Positions 8,705 through 17,881 of a stretch of DNA of 37,071 nt are shown in pieces. The stretch is taken from the NCBI RefSeq assembly GCF_022129445.1, contig NZ_JADQAQ010000044.1, positions 1 through 37,071 of the forward strand, in the 5' to 3' direction. The position numbers were made by a program, and so were the translations under genes. The notes beneath the pieces were generated by a model. It saw only the letters and a list, made by a program, of their open reading frames with translations, ran no database searches and had not been told where the DNA came from. Within the stretch, counting starts at the first letter, position 1, and each line of letters starts with the position of its first letter. The DNA is from Photobacterium sp. Ph5. GTDB lineage: Bacteria > Pseudomonadota > Gammaproteobacteria > Enterobacterales > Vibrionaceae.

Positions 8705-9379
8705 ATGCAAATTAATACTGACTTTACTCGCCCTGTCACTATTCGAGGTGATCGTTACGATTGGGTGCCATCAACACAAACGGGCGTTGAACGCATGATG
8801 CTTGATCGTATTGGCGATGAAAAAGTACGTGCTACCACTATTGTTCGTTATGCCCCTCATTCTTCATTTCCTAGTCATGCCCATCCTGGGGGCGAAGAAA
8901 TCTTAGTGCTATCAGGGACGTTTTCAGACAGCACGGGAGATTATCCTACAGGATGGTATTTGCGTAATCCTCCAGCATTTTCACACGCGCCTTTTAGCCA
9001 TCAAGGCACGACAGTTTTTGTTAAATTATGGCAAATGCGCGACACCGAAAAAGACATACTGCGTGTAGATACTAATGATCCTACTAATTGGAAAGAAACA
9101 GAGGGTCGTGAAACATGCCCGTTATTTCGCAACCAATTTGAATCGGTCAGTTTGCAGAAAATCCCTGCTCTTAATGCTGTGTGTGATTTATCGCTCAATG
9201 ACACAGAGATTTTAGTGGTTACTGGCTCTGTCAAACATGACGGGATCACTTACTCACAAGGTAGTTGGTTGCGTCTACCAAAAGGTTCAGCAGCAACCGT
9301 TACTACAGAAAAACAAGGTGCAACGGTGTTTATCAAACAAGGTGAATTTGCCAATATCGAAAATGAGGCTACATTATGA
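8705..9379 (+). CDS. ChrR-like cupin protein, two cupin modules
   Basis: 224 residues. The first cupin (about 40-110) keeps a metal-binding pattern: H58, H60 and E64 in SHAHPGGEE, with H94 or H99 in the second half. The following ILVLSGTFSDSTGDYPTGWYLRNPP is typical of the ChrR C-terminal cupin group. A second module (about 130-215) has the cupin fold pattern but lacks the histidines. It carries no anti-sigma zinc domain, so it is not a ChrR anti-sigma factor but a stand-alone metal cupin, possibly a small oxygenase or a sensor. It overlaps the next gene by 4 bp (ATGA), so the two are co-translated. It is preceded by GAGGT and by a dyad likely bound by the divergent LysR protein. Confidence 0.82.
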   Translation: MQINTDFTRPVTIRGDRYDWVPSTQTGVERMMLDRIGDEKVRATTIVRYAPHSSFPSHAHPGGEEILVLSGTFSDSTGDYPTGWYLRNPPAFSHAPFSHQGTTVFVKLWQMRDTEKDILRVDTNDPTNWKETEGRETCPLFRNQFESVSLQKIPALNAVCDLSLNDTEILVVTGSVKHDGITYSQGSWLRLPKGSAATVTTEKQGATVFIKQGEFANIENEATL

Positions 9380-10482
9380 CGGATAAAAAAATAGCCATAA
9401 TTGGTGGCGGTTTAAGTGGCCTTTATGCCGCGTATTTGCTGGAGCAACAAGGGATCACAGATTATCTGTTATTAGAAGCCCGTGATAATTTGGGTGGCAG
9501 AATCCAATCTTTCACACCAAACAACACTGAAGCCAGCTTTGATCTGGGACCTGCATGGTTTTGGCCTGATATTCAACCTGAGTTTGCTCAGCTTATTAAT
9601 GATTTTCAGTTAGACAGTTTTGCTCAATACGATACGGGAAACATGCTTGTAGAGCGTTCGTTATCTGAAACACCAAATAAAATTTCAGGCTTTGTCACAG
9701 AGCCGACTTCTATGCGCCTCACTCAAGGTATGAGCGGCTTAATTCAAACGATAAGTGAAAAACTCACTAACACTGATATTCATTGTTCGAAACAAGTGAC
9801 GAAACTTGAGCGACAGGAAAACAGGGTTATCATCCACTACCACGATAGTCAAAATAACATCCAGAAAATGGCAACAAGTGATCATGTCTTGCTCGCACTG
9901 CCACCACGCTTAGTTATTGAGCACATTGAATTCTCGCCTTCGTTACCAGAAACACTTATTCAGCAATGGCAAAGTACAGCGACGTGGATGGCACCTCAGG
10001 CTAAATATATTGCTGTTTACGAGCGTCCATTTTGGCGAGAGCAACAGCTATCAGGCAGCGTACGCAGTATGGTTGGTCCTATGATTGAAATTCATGATGC
10101 GTCGCTAAGCACAGAGCCAAACTACGCCGCTTTATTCGGATTTATTGGTATCCCAGTACAGCAACGTAAAGACGTCGAGGAAGAGCAAATTAAAGCTTAT
10201 TGCCAACAACAATTGGTACGTTTATTTGGCGAGCAAGCAGCGCAACCTAAAGCACACATGATAAAAGATTGGGCGCAAGATGCATTTACTGCCACAACGA
10301 TGGATAGCCAAGAATTAAGCCATAACTTAGCGCCGCCTCGCTCTCCGATTAATAGCACTTGGTCGCAACACTTAACGGGCATTGCCAGTGAATGGGCAAC
10401 GGAGTTTCCTGGTTATTTAGCTGGAGCAACAGAAGCCGCTGAGTTGGGGGTTGAACGGTACATGGCGCTATATGAAAAATAA
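9376..10482 (+). CDS. FAD-dependent amine oxidase-family oxidoreductase
   Basis: 368 residues. The ADP-binding Rossmann motif GGGLSG lies at 10-15, the ribose-binding acid at the end of YLLLEA (about 30-35), and the GGR motif at 40-42, all as in the flavin-containing amine oxidase/monoamine oxidase family. The C-terminal FAD-contacting segment is present as PGYLAGATEAAELGVERYM. The family oxidises amines or related substrates with O2. At 368 residues it is shorter than eukaryotic MAO (about 500) but normal for small bacterial members. It overlaps the cupin gene by 4 bp; a metal cupin with a flavin oxidase suggests a short oxidative pathway, substrate unknown. A terminator follows directly. 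Confidence 0.88.
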   Translation: MTDKKIAIIGGGLSGLYAAYLLEQQGITDYLLLEARDNLGGRIQSFTPNNTEASFDLGPAWFWPDIQPEFAQLINDFQLDSFAQYDTGNMLVERSLSETPNKISGFVTEPTSMRLTQGMSGLIQTISEKLTNTDIHCSKQVTKLERQENRVIIHYHDSQNNIQKMATSDHVLLALPPRLVIEHIEFSPSLPETLIQQWQSTATWMAPQAKYIAVYERPFWREQQLSGSVRSMVGPMIEIHDASLSTEPNYAALFGFIGIPVQQRKDVEEEQIKAYCQQQLVRLFGEQAAQPKAHMIKDWAQDAFTATTMDSQELSHNLAPPRSPINSTWSQHLTGIASEWATEFPGYLAGATEAAELGVERYMALYEK

Positions 10483-10522
10483 GCGCCAAGACTGAGATCA
10501 AGCAAACTTTTTAAAGAAAATT

Positions 10523-10547
10523 GCGTAATGATTTATTACGCTTTTTT
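10523..10547 (+). terminator. Terminator overlapping the stop codon of yjdM
   Basis: GCGTAAT (10523-10529) pairs with ATTACGC (10535-10541) and a run of six T follows. It ends the amine oxidase operon. Its right arm contains the stop codon and last codon of the converging yjdM gene, and on the minus strand it is followed by AATTTTCTTT, so it may work in both directions. Confidence 0.8.
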
Positions 10548-10871
10548 GACAAATTTCGCAGTGACCATCATGTCACCTGCACCATCAAGTTTACAGTCGA
10601 GTTGGTGATCTTTGCCTTCAACAATACGTTTAATAACTGCTTTAGTTCCAATTTTTAGCACCAGTGAACTGCCTTTGACTTTAAGATCTTTAATTAACGT
10701 GACCTTATCGCCCTCTTGCAATAATGTGCCATTAACATCTTTCACTACTATGGTTTCTTCCTCTGCAACTTCAGCAGGGTTCCATTCATAGGCACATTCA
10801 GGACATACTAGGCTCGCTTGATCTTGATACACATATTCAGATTGGCAGTTAGGGCACGCTGGTAAAGGCAT
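10536..10871 (-). CDS. yjdM: YjdM/PhnA-type zinc-ribbon protein
   Basis: 111 residues from the ATG at 10871, chosen because homologues begin with M-x-LPxCPxC and an AAAGAAG ribosome binding site precedes it; in-frame ATGs at 10889 and 10892 lack one. The N-terminus is a zinc ribbon with C6/C9 and C23/C26 (CPNC and CPEC). The rest ([33 protein letters not shown], then [23 protein letters not shown]) is an SH3-like barrel of the PhnA family. It was named for phosphonate use, but a phosphonate role is not supported for this family and the function is unsettled. It stands alone and converges with the amine oxidase gene. Confidence 0.92.
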   Translation of the reverse strand: MPLPACPNCQSEYVYQDQASLVCPECAYEWNPAEVAEEETIVVKDVNGTLLQEGDKVTLIKDLKVKGSSLVLKIGTKAVIKRIVEGKDHQLDCKLDGAGDMMVTAKFVKKA

Positions 10872-10952
10872 AATCACAACTTCTTTCATCAATTAACAAT
10901 ACAATAGTGCGCATTATGTTAATAGTTATAGGTAACTATTACGAGTTTAATA

Positions 10953-11005
10953 ACCCGTAATATCAAGTAAGTTAAAAATAGCAGCTAACATTGATTGTTA
11001 CGGGT
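10953..11005. repeat. Inverted repeat between yjdM and selB
   Basis: ACCCGTAA at 10953-10960 is complementary to TTACGGGT at 10998-11005, and the right copy is itself within a GTTAC-GG-GTAAC palindrome. It lies downstream of selB and upstream of yjdM. It could end the selB message or be an operator for yjdM; neither is shown. Confidence 0.3.
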
Positions 11006-11043
11006 AACTTCAACACTCGCTTTAATCATCGTTAAATTTACTA

Positions 11044-12873
11044 CTAATCCCACGCTTTTAGGATAATACGCTCATCACCATCACGACGTACCCAGCCATC
11101 TTTTTCCATTCTATTTGCTAATGGGATTGAGTATTTTCGGCTTAATTCTGTTCGATCTTTAATATCTCCCATCGATATACGATCTTGGGGCTGATGCTCT
11201 GCAATCACGGCTTTAACTAAATCAAGATATAAGCCCATATCGAAGTAAATAGTATCATCCAAAGCGGTAATATATTTTTGATGGCTGAGTTGTCTAAGCC
11301 ACTTTTTACCACCAGCAACCGTTACTTTATTCAGCTCCAGCCCTGCTTTACCTAACCCGCGTATTTGTTGAAGGATCTCTTGTGCTGCAGGAGGTAATTC
11401 ATCTTCGTTATCACCTTGCCCTAAGCACCATTTTCCATAACTAACATGTACTTTTTCTTGCAGCTTTAATGGCTGCATTAAGGTATCAATCACCGCTTCA
11501 TTCATACGTAGACGTGTTGCTATTTCGGCTGATGCCATTGAGATCCCAGCAGACAGTAACGTCTGTATTTGTATAAAACTGTCAGCTAACCAACTCTCAT
11601 CAAAGCAATAAGGCGCTAAATAAGTTTGACCTTGTGCCGGTTCAAAACCAGCTTCAGTCGTTTCAAAGTAACCTTGTAGTGCGAGTAACATCTCACGTTG
11701 TGATTCAGGCTTTAAAAGCGCAGGTAAATTATCTAATGCTTGGTATAAACGACGTTTTTGATAACCCATAACAGGTGTTGACCACACAATTTCAGCACCG
11801 TGTTGTAGACCACAGCCACCTTTTTGGATCATTGCTAAACGTTGCCCAAAAATCATTGGGATGGACTTTTCAAAGGTTAGTCGTGCTAATTGGGTATTCG
11901 GGATATAACTTAGCAATGCCGAACCATGCCAAGTTCCCATTGCGACTTCAACATGACGTTGTTTACGTTGCTTGAGTTTATCTGCCGTCTTATTAATACG
12001 AACTATGCACTGACTATGTAATGGTGGAGTTATTGTCGCAGACGTTAATAAGTGACCTCGCCCTACCTCTTTACGGCTAATCCCTTTAACATTCACAGCG
12101 ACACGACAGGTTGCAGACAACTGTTGATGTTGTTGATGATAAGCTTGCAGAGAGCGAACAGTCCCCATGATATTACTTGGAAAACAGCGAACCTTATCAC
12201 CAATACTCAGCGTTCCCTGTGCCAATGTTCCTGTAAGTACAGTTCCCATGCCATTTACGACAAAAGAGCGATCGATATACATTATTGGGGCTACAACCTG
12301 ATCACCTGCAACGTCCGCTAATGCGTTACGATCAATATTGGCTTTAACAGCCTCAATCAGTAGATCACGTAACGCAGGAATGTTGTCATTTTTTAATGCT
12401 GATACGCTGATAATTTCAGGTAATAGTCCAGTCATCTCCATCACATTGTCTAGCGCTTGATCTTCTACTTCCCCAAGTTGCTCTGCCGTAACTTTATCGC
12501 GCTTGTTAATACACACGACGATATCTTCTATTCCCATCGCATGTGCAACTTGTAAATGTGAGGTGGTCATTGGCATCCACCCTTCATCTGCCGCTATAAC
12601 CAGCAATAGCACGTTAAGGTGCCACACACCTGACACCATATTACGTAGATAACGCTCATGCCCCGGGACATCCACAACACCAATGGTATTATTGTTATCG
12701 TCTTTAAAATAGGCAAAACCCAAATCCTGTGTCATCCCTAACTGTTGTTCATGTGGACGCGCAGTAACAATACCTGTGAGTGCTTCAATTAAAGCGGTTT
12801 TACCGTGATCAACATGACCAGCCAAACCGATAACAGCTTGATATTTTTCTACATTATGAGGCTGTGAGACCAT
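11044..12873 (-). CDS. selB: Selenocysteine-specific elongation factor SelB (somewhat divergent)
   Basis: 609 residues, as for SelB (614 in E. coli). SelB is a GTPase that brings selenocysteyl-tRNA to UGA codons marked by a SECIS hairpin. G1 is GHVDHGKT (19-26), G2 is in LGMTQDLGFAY, G3 is DVPGH (68-72) and G4 is NKRD (123-126). EF-Tu-like domains follow to about 390. The C-terminal winged helices end with DRTELSRKYSIPLANRMEKDGWVRRDGDERI, a good match to the SECIS-binding end of SelB. The G2 region is unusual: canonical SelB has RxPEEKxRGMTIDLG, while here the arginine is followed by PHEQQLGMTQDLG. Neither selA nor a selenocysteine tRNA is seen nearby, although selA commonly adjoins selB. It could be a paralogue. 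Confidence 0.82.
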   Translation of the reverse strand: MVSQPHNVEKYQAVIGLAGHVDHGKTALIEALTGIVTARPHEQQLGMTQDLGFAYFKDDNNNTIGVVDVPGHERYLRNMVSGVWHLNVLLLVIAADEGWMPMTTSHLQVAHAMGIEDIVVCINKRDKVTAEQLGEVEDQALDNVMEMTGLLPEIISVSALKNDNIPALRDLLIEAVKANIDRNALADVAGDQVVAPIMYIDRSFVVNGMGTVLTGTLAQGTLSIGDKVRCFPSNIMGTVRSLQAYHQQHQQLSATCRVAVNVKGISRKEVGRGHLLTSATITPPLHSQCIVRINKTADKLKQRKQRHVEVAMGTWHGSALLSYIPNTQLARLTFEKSIPMIFGQRLAMIQKGGCGLQHGAEIVWSTPVMGYQKRRLYQALDNLPALLKPESQREMLLALQGYFETTEAGFEPAQGQTYLAPYCFDESWLADSFIQIQTLLSAGISMASAEIATRLRMNEAVIDTLMQPLKLQEKVHVSYGKWCLGQGDNEDELPPAAQEILQQIRGLGKAGLELNKVTVAGGKKWLRQLSHQKYITALDDTIYFDMGLYLDLVKAVIAEHQPQDRISMGDIKDRTELSRKYSIPLANRMEKDGWVRRDGDERIILKAWD

Positions 12874-13126
12874 TACTACGACCTAATTGAAGTTAATAAT
12901 ATTTAATATTGAGACAAAATAATAATTGTTACGTATGTTGAGGCATGAATACGCAATAATTAATTTATAAACATTTATCATCAAATTCTAGAGGTGATAA
13001 TAATAAACTTTCGGAGATCAGTAATTGACTAGTATCAACTTGCATAACAAACTAATATCAAGCTTTTACTTTAATAATGTAATTTTGCTTTCATCTGTAT
13101 GATATTTATTCTTATCTATATACAAG
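12874..13126. other. AT-rich gap upstream of selB
   Basis: About 250 bases with no recognised gene. I looked specifically for a selenocysteine tRNA (about 95 bases with an extended acceptor stem and long variable arm) and found no candidate. It probably contains the selB promoter; AGGT lies shortly before the selB start. Confidence 0.5.
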
Positions 13127-13154
13127 CAATAAAAAGCCCCGCTTATTGCAGGGC
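13127..13154 (-). terminator. Intrinsic terminator of the DUF4136-like lipoprotein gene
   Basis: On the minus strand GCCCTGC pairs with GCGGGGC (one G-U pair) around a 5-base loop, and TTTTTATT follows. The stem spans 13136-13154 and begins 19 bases after the stop codon. Confidence 0.8.
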
Positions 13155-13173
13155 CAGATTCAATTTTAAACTT

Positions 13174-13773
13174 TTATCTAATCACATTATTATCTTTCAT
13201 ATTAGTGATTAATATTCCCGTTAATTCATCAATGATATTATTCATATCTGTTGGATCAACAGACTCTGACGATGTTGACCAAATAGGGTTATGACTTTGT
13301 GTATCAAATAAGGTGAATTCAACGTTTACAAATTCATAAGAAACAGAATAACTATCATCATAAATATAACTATAAGACGTATTATAGTAACTGTTAAAAC
13401 TAATACCTCGGTTATAACTATATCCAGTATTTCCTGGATATCTAACTTCTTTATCTTCAATGTTTATCAATTTTGCAACAAAAACAGTTTGCGTAGTATG
13501 TTTTTTCACATAGGCTGCGATGTCGCTTTTAGACGGTAACTCATTAGGAAAAACTTGCGAACTCGGGATCGCATTGACCCCATGAGCTTGTAATTGTTTA
13601 ACCATATCATCTTCAAAGATCCTCCTAACACGTAAGTTATCAGACATAGCAACAACCATCGTGCTTTTTATTGGAAACTTTGTATACGACGTATCCACCC
13701 AAGATGAAGTTAAATTACTTGAGGAACACGCTGTTAATAGACTGCTTAATAATAAAATAATTAGATAACGCAT
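13174..13773 (-). CDS. DUF4136-like lipoprotein
   Basis: 199 residues. The signal peptide ends in the lipobox LTAC with Cys16, so this is a lipoprotein. The mature start SSSNLTSSWVDTSY, then TMVVAMSDNLRVRRIFEDDMVKQLQAHGVNAI, resembles the DUF4136/GNA1162-like envelope lipoproteins, which detect or respond with a nucleotide-binding-like alpha-beta fold. Residues about 120-150 are rich in Tyr, Ser and Asn (YSYNRGISFNSYYNTSYSYI), which is unusual. The function of this family is unknown. It diverges from the Sel1 lipoprotein gene across only 61 bp, so the two probably share a regulatory region. A terminator follows. Confidence 0.75.
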   Translation of the reverse strand: MRYLIILLLSSLLTACSSSNLTSSWVDTSYTKFPIKSTMVVAMSDNLRVRRIFEDDMVKQLQAHGVNAIPSSQVFPNELPSKSDIAAYVKKHTTQTVFVAKLINIEDKEVRYPGNTGYSYNRGISFNSYYNTSYSYIYDDSYSVSYEFVNVEFTLFDTQSHNPIWSTSSESVDPTDMNNIIDELTGILITNMKDNNVIR

Positions 13774-13834
13774 AATACATCCCTTAACTTATGTCCTAAA
13801 ATTAACAATAGTACAGGGATAGGAGAAATCAATT

Positions 13835-14965
13835 ATGATACGGCTATTATTACCAGCTTTAGTTTTATTCTCTGGCTGTTCTTCTAATATTTTAGAAAAT
13901 AGTAAAAACACAGAGATTAATAACAAAACACTAGAAGTAAAACCATCAAAATTTAATGTTACTAACTCTTCTCACCCACAGCAAAGCTCTTTGCAAGATC
14001 TTATTAGAAAAATTGAAAGTAATAATACTTATGCAGTTGAAAAATCGGCATATATTTTAGATGTAAAAAAATTAGCAGAGTATGACCCTAACGCTATGAC
14101 CTATATTGCTTCACTCTATAGAAAGGGAAAGTTATTACCTTTATCATCTCATAAAGCTCGAGAGTATTATAAAAAGGCAGCAGAGCATGATCATATACTC
14201 GCGCGCTATTACTACGCATTAATGCTTATTGATGGTGAAGGTGGCGATAGCGATCATCTTGAAGCTGAACAGTTATTATTTATTAATCATTCGCAAGATC
14301 ATGCCACCTCTTCTTATTCTCTTGCTTATCTTTATTTTATTAATGATGAATATAAAAATACTATTGACATTTTGGAAGGAGATAATATTAAAAAAAACAA
14401 AGAAAATGAATATTTACTCGCAATTTCATACCTTCAAGCTAATAAAAACATCGATAGAGCTATTGCACTTTTACATTCATCCGCAAATAAAAATCATCTT
14501 TATTCACACCATACATTAGGGAAAATTTATCGCTTCGGTTCACACAACGTTAATGCGGATCTAAATAAAAGCTACTACCACTTCTCTCAAGCAGCAAAAG
14601 ATAATAATGCTAAAGCACTTTATCAACTCGCAACACTCGGATTCACTTATCCATTTTTAATCCATAATAACTACGATATAGCTTTAAAGCAGTTAACTTT
14701 ATCGGCAGAAAAACACTATGAACCAGCAATTTTTAAGTTGGCTAAATTATATGACCAAGGTTATCAAATTAAACAAAACTATGAACTAGCTTTTCATTGG
14801 TACAAAATTTCTGCTGATTATGGTAATAACAAAGCGATGTATAATTTGGCCAGTATGTATGCTAACGGTGATGGCGTACCTGAATCTTATAACGATGCTG
14901 AATATTGGTTAAGAAAATCAGCAGAAAACGGTAATCAACATGCAAAAACGTTATTAGACCCATAA
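13835..14965 (+). CDS. Sel1-repeat (TPR-like) lipoprotein
   Basis: 376 residues. The signal peptide with lipobox FSGC puts the lipidated Cys at 15. After a Ser/Asn-rich linker to about 50, Sel1-like repeats of 34-38 residues fill the protein to its end. Clear units include YYKKAAEHDHILARYYYALM, YDQGYQIKQNYELAFHWYKI and YANGDGVPESYNDAEYWLRK. Sel1 repeats are helical protein-protein scaffolds, here anchored in the envelope. The repeats in the middle (about 150-220) are degenerate. The gene has an AGGAG ribosome binding site, diverges from the DUF4136-like lipoprotein gene and converges on the DUF11 cluster. Whether it serves that cluster is unknown. Confidence 0.85.
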   Translation: MIRLLLPALVLFSGCSSNILENSKNTEINNKTLEVKPSKFNVTNSSHPQQSSLQDLIRKIESNNTYAVEKSAYILDVKKLAEYDPNAMTYIASLYRKGKLLPLSSHKAREYYKKAAEHDHILARYYYALMLIDGEGGDSDHLEAEQLLFINHSQDHATSSYSLAYLYFINDEYKNTIDILEGDNIKKNKENEYLLAISYLQANKNIDRAIALLHSSANKNHLYSHHTLGKIYRFGSHNVNADLNKSYYHFSQAAKDNNAKALYQLATLGFTYPFLIHNNYDIALKQLTLSAEKHYEPAIFKLAKLYDQGYQIKQNYELAFHWYKISADYGNNKAMYNLASMYANGDGVPESYNDAEYWLRKSAENGNQHAKTLLDP

Positions 14966-15020
14966 TCAATGATTTTATTATCCACTGTTTTTTACTCACA
15001 TCATCCATTTTGATTTAAAT

Positions 15021-15057
15021 AAAAAAAACTTGCTTGATCAATTATAATCAAGCAAGT
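15021..15057 (-). terminator. Strong terminator at the end of the DUF11 surface-protein operon
   Basis: On the minus strand ACTTGCTTGAT pairs perfectly with ATCAAGCAAGT (11 bp; 15028-15057) around an 8-base loop and is followed by eight T. It lies 36 bases after the stop of the 923-residue gene and marks the 3' end of the cluster. Confidence 0.9.
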
Positions 15058-15092
15058 GTTTCCGTTAACAACAACGAAAATCTTTATAATAG

Positions 15093-17864
15093 CTATTTGT
15101 CTATTTTTATACCAAACGTCAGCGTTTCTGAATCTCCCGGTACAACAGTTGCAACTGAACCAATAATCGCCCCTTGACCACCATTTGTAACCGGTGATAT
15201 CACCCCACCAGTCGCTGTAAATAGTGGAATAGTACCTGGAAGTACCAAGAAGCTAGTAAACGCTGGCGTTGCATCTTTTATCTCAACATTCAATGCATTT
15301 TTAATACCAACATTGGATGCAGTAAGTTGATAAATAATACATATCCCAGGTTCAGCGGAAATATTATCAGTGGTGAACGGCCCATCGGCAGTGCCATCAC
15401 ATAATGCATCAACAGCCTGTGTTTTCGTTACATTCATATTGGTATTCGATACTTTGGTCGTGTTTTGTAGAGTAATTGGGCCACAAGGTACTGTCGCCGT
15501 AAGCGTCGTGATATTCGTTATACCTTCTGGAGCATTACTTGGCGAAAACACCTTTATAAAAAAGATTTGACTCGCTTTACCGGCTAAGGAAGCAATGGAT
15601 GTAATCGGGGTATCATTACTCGATAATTCTAAATCGCCATCAGTATCTTCATAAACGATAGAAGTAAATCCAGTCAAACTATCTGTAATAGTAAAGTTGA
15701 TATTCGCAATAGGATCATTACTCGTATTATTTATTGTATGTTTATATATCGCCACGCCTTCTGACGCAATCGTTTGGCTAGAATCTGAAACTAAACCAAC
15801 ACAAAAACCACTATTATCAACAGTTACTGCATCATATTTAGTATCACTGACACCCGTTGTTGCAGAGGATGCTTTGAAATAAATAGATTGAGTCATAGTT
15901 ATTGCGTCTGCAGGCACAGTCACATCTGCATAAAAAACTTTTGCTTCATCAGGTAAAACCACCGCTATATCAGTAATCGGTGAATCATTCTCATCTTTAA
16001 ATTCCACTACCCATCCGTCAGGTAAGACACCAGCATTAAAATCAGTGCTGCTATAAGAAAATTGATAACCATCCGGAATATTAGAAGTATTTGTTATATA
16101 TAAAGTAAACCGCGTTGTTTCACCTGGAATTGCAACATTTGTGGTTACTGGTGTTGCTTCTGCACCAGCACCGAAACCGCAATTATCACTAACCTCATTA
16201 CAATTGTCTTCTGATGTCGTCGCTGTATTTGCTCTAAAGTTATTTGTTAAATCAACGGTACTGGCTTCAATTGTTCCTAGCTCATCTTTAACAATATTAG
16301 TTACAGCCGTGTCATTAGAAGATGTTGCTCGTTTAATAACTTCATAACTCCCACCTCCTGAAACATTCGGTGGTAGCGTCGCAACAAGGATCACTTTATA
16401 ACCACAATGGCCGTCACTATCAGAAACTTGATAAACTCTACATGCGGAATTCTTTGCAGGGATCAAACCCGTATCAGGATTTTCATTTCCATCAGTATCA
16501 ACAAGTGGAGTTACACCATCACTTTTGTATAAGAAAAAGCTTGTTCCTGTAGGAAATGTTGATGACTCATAAGTAATATTGAATGTATCTTCAGAATTAC
16601 CGGTATTCCATATGTAATTGGTAAAAGCAACGCGTTCGCCTTGTTTCGCTGTTGGTATGCTTACAACTTCATGATTGCTATCATCATCACCATCACAATT
16701 GTTATCGGTACCGACATCACAGCCCCCATTATTAGCAATTACGCCATAATTAGGATTAACTCTAAATGGAACAATATTAGTATTTGTTGTTTCTTTCTCA
16801 CCGATATCAACTTGACCACTATCGTCAGCATCAAAACCATACACACCTTGGTTATATAATGTTGTCGCTTCTAGATCGCTGGCGATCATCACTTCAAAAG
16901 AAATCGTTGCAGAAGCCCCAGAAGCTAGGCCGTCCATCGTAAACTCAACAATGTCGTTATTAGGACACCCCGTATTTGATGCTATGCACGTGGTAAAAGA
17001 TAAATCAGAAGTACCATCGGTTCCATTACCTGCCGAAGTACTTCCCGAAGCGGTTAATTCTGTTCCTGAAACACTCCAATTGACGGCGCCATGAAACTTC
17101 ATGCCTTCAGGCAATATATCTTTCAAAATAACACCATTGGTATTTGCCGGATCCATATCCGTTAAACCAACATTTTCATATATGAATGTAATAATATAAG
17201 GTCCACTAGGCGAAGCGCCATTATCAGCACTAATAGACTTACCAATTTCAATAATAGGTAAATCTGTCACGGTTACTGTATCAATATTCGATTCGGTATC
17301 GACACCTGTTGACGATACTGGTAATCCATCAACATCAGCACCTTGACTTGTTGCTTTAATGGTTAATGAATCGCTATCACCGATACCCGCTCCTGAATCA
17401 ATATCTGCGACAATTACAAATGAAAATGTTTCATTTGGTGCTAATGGGCCAACAATAGTTGTACCAGGAACAATAGAATCACCGACATCAGCAACACCAT
17501 CTTTAGGGCTCATGTCTGGATAAATTGTCGCACTACTAATTACTGTTGCTGGCAATGTTAGATCTAGTTTATAAGTATCAGTGACATTACCGGTATTAGT
17601 TAATACATGAGTAAAAATCACTTGCCCACCAGGTGCACCTAACTTCGATTGCGTTGTTGTTAATGTCATTGCAACTACAGGTTGAACAAGGGTTTCAACT
17701 AAATTAGACGTTGTACTTCGGTCGATACCCGCACTGTCTTTATATGTTGCCCCCGCTTGGTTTTTTATCACTGTACCTGATTCAGTCAGCGCGACAGCGC
17801 AAAAGCTAAATACTAGTGATACCGTAAGAATAAATGGTAAAAGTAACCTGTAGAAAACATTCAT
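15093..17864 (-). CDS. Exported DUF11-repeat surface protein, 923 residues
   Basis: A signal peptide occupies about 1-26. Residues 30-105 form the cluster's shared N-terminal module (GTVIKNQAGATY, then GAPGGQVIFTHVLTNTGN and TDTYKL). A chain of Ig-like/DUF11-type beta modules follows, each marked by NTGN or NTSN turns, for example IWNTGNSEDTFNITY and YITNTSNIPDGYQFSY. Several acidic Dx[DN]xDG loops (NNCDGDDD, DTDGDLELSSND) look calcium-binding. The last module has paired cysteines (ALCDGTADG, PGICIIYQLTASNVG) and the protein ends on the strand TLTFGIKIDK. It is paralogous to the 1113-residue protein of the same cluster, module by module. Its start follows GAGGA and lies 17 bp after the OmpA-like gene, so it is the last gene of that operon. 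It is probably a secreted or surface filament/adhesin component; no anchor is visible. Confidence 0.8.
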   Translation of the reverse strand: MNVFYRLLLPFILTVSLVFSFCAVALTESGTVIKNQAGATYKDSAGIDRSTTSNLVETLVQPVVAMTLTTTQSKLGAPGGQVIFTHVLTNTGNVTDTYKLDLTLPATVISSATIYPDMSPKDGVADVGDSIVPGTTIVGPLAPNETFSFVIVADIDSGAGIGDSDSLTIKATSQGADVDGLPVSSTGVDTESNIDTVTVTDLPIIEIGKSISADNGASPSGPYIITFIYENVGLTDMDPANTNGVILKDILPEGMKFHGAVNWSVSGTELTASGSTSAGNGTDGTSDLSFTTCIASNTGCPNNDIVEFTMDGLASGASATISFEVMIASDLEATTLYNQGVYGFDADDSGQVDIGEKETTNTNIVPFRVNPNYGVIANNGGCDVGTDNNCDGDDDSNHEVVSIPTAKQGERVAFTNYIWNTGNSEDTFNITYESSTFPTGTSFFLYKSDGVTPLVDTDGNENPDTGLIPAKNSACRVYQVSDSDGHCGYKVILVATLPPNVSGGGSYEVIKRATSSNDTAVTNIVKDELGTIEASTVDLTNNFRANTATTSEDNCNEVSDNCGFGAGAEATPVTTNVAIPGETTRFTLYITNTSNIPDGYQFSYSSTDFNAGVLPDGWVVEFKDENDSPITDIAVVLPDEAKVFYADVTVPADAITMTQSIYFKASSATTGVSDTKYDAVTVDNSGFCVGLVSDSSQTIASEGVAIYKHTINNTSNDPIANINFTITDSLTGFTSIVYEDTDGDLELSSNDTPITSIASLAGKASQIFFIKVFSPSNAPEGITNITTLTATVPCGPITLQNTTKVSNTNMNVTKTQAVDALCDGTADGPFTTDNISAEPGICIIYQLTASNVGIKNALNVEIKDATPAFTSFLVLPGTIPLFTATGGVISPVTNGGQGAIIGSVATVVPGDSETLTFGIKIDK

Positions 17865-17881
17865 ATGACGATCCTCGCCTA

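Noticed and set aside
8705..9379. ChrR anti-sigma factor
   Set aside because: The zinc-binding N-terminal anti-sigma domain is absent, and no ECF sigma gene is adjacent.
12874..13173. Possible selenocysteine tRNA beside selB
   Set aside because: No sequence with the long acceptor stem, T-loop and CCA end could be found on either strand.
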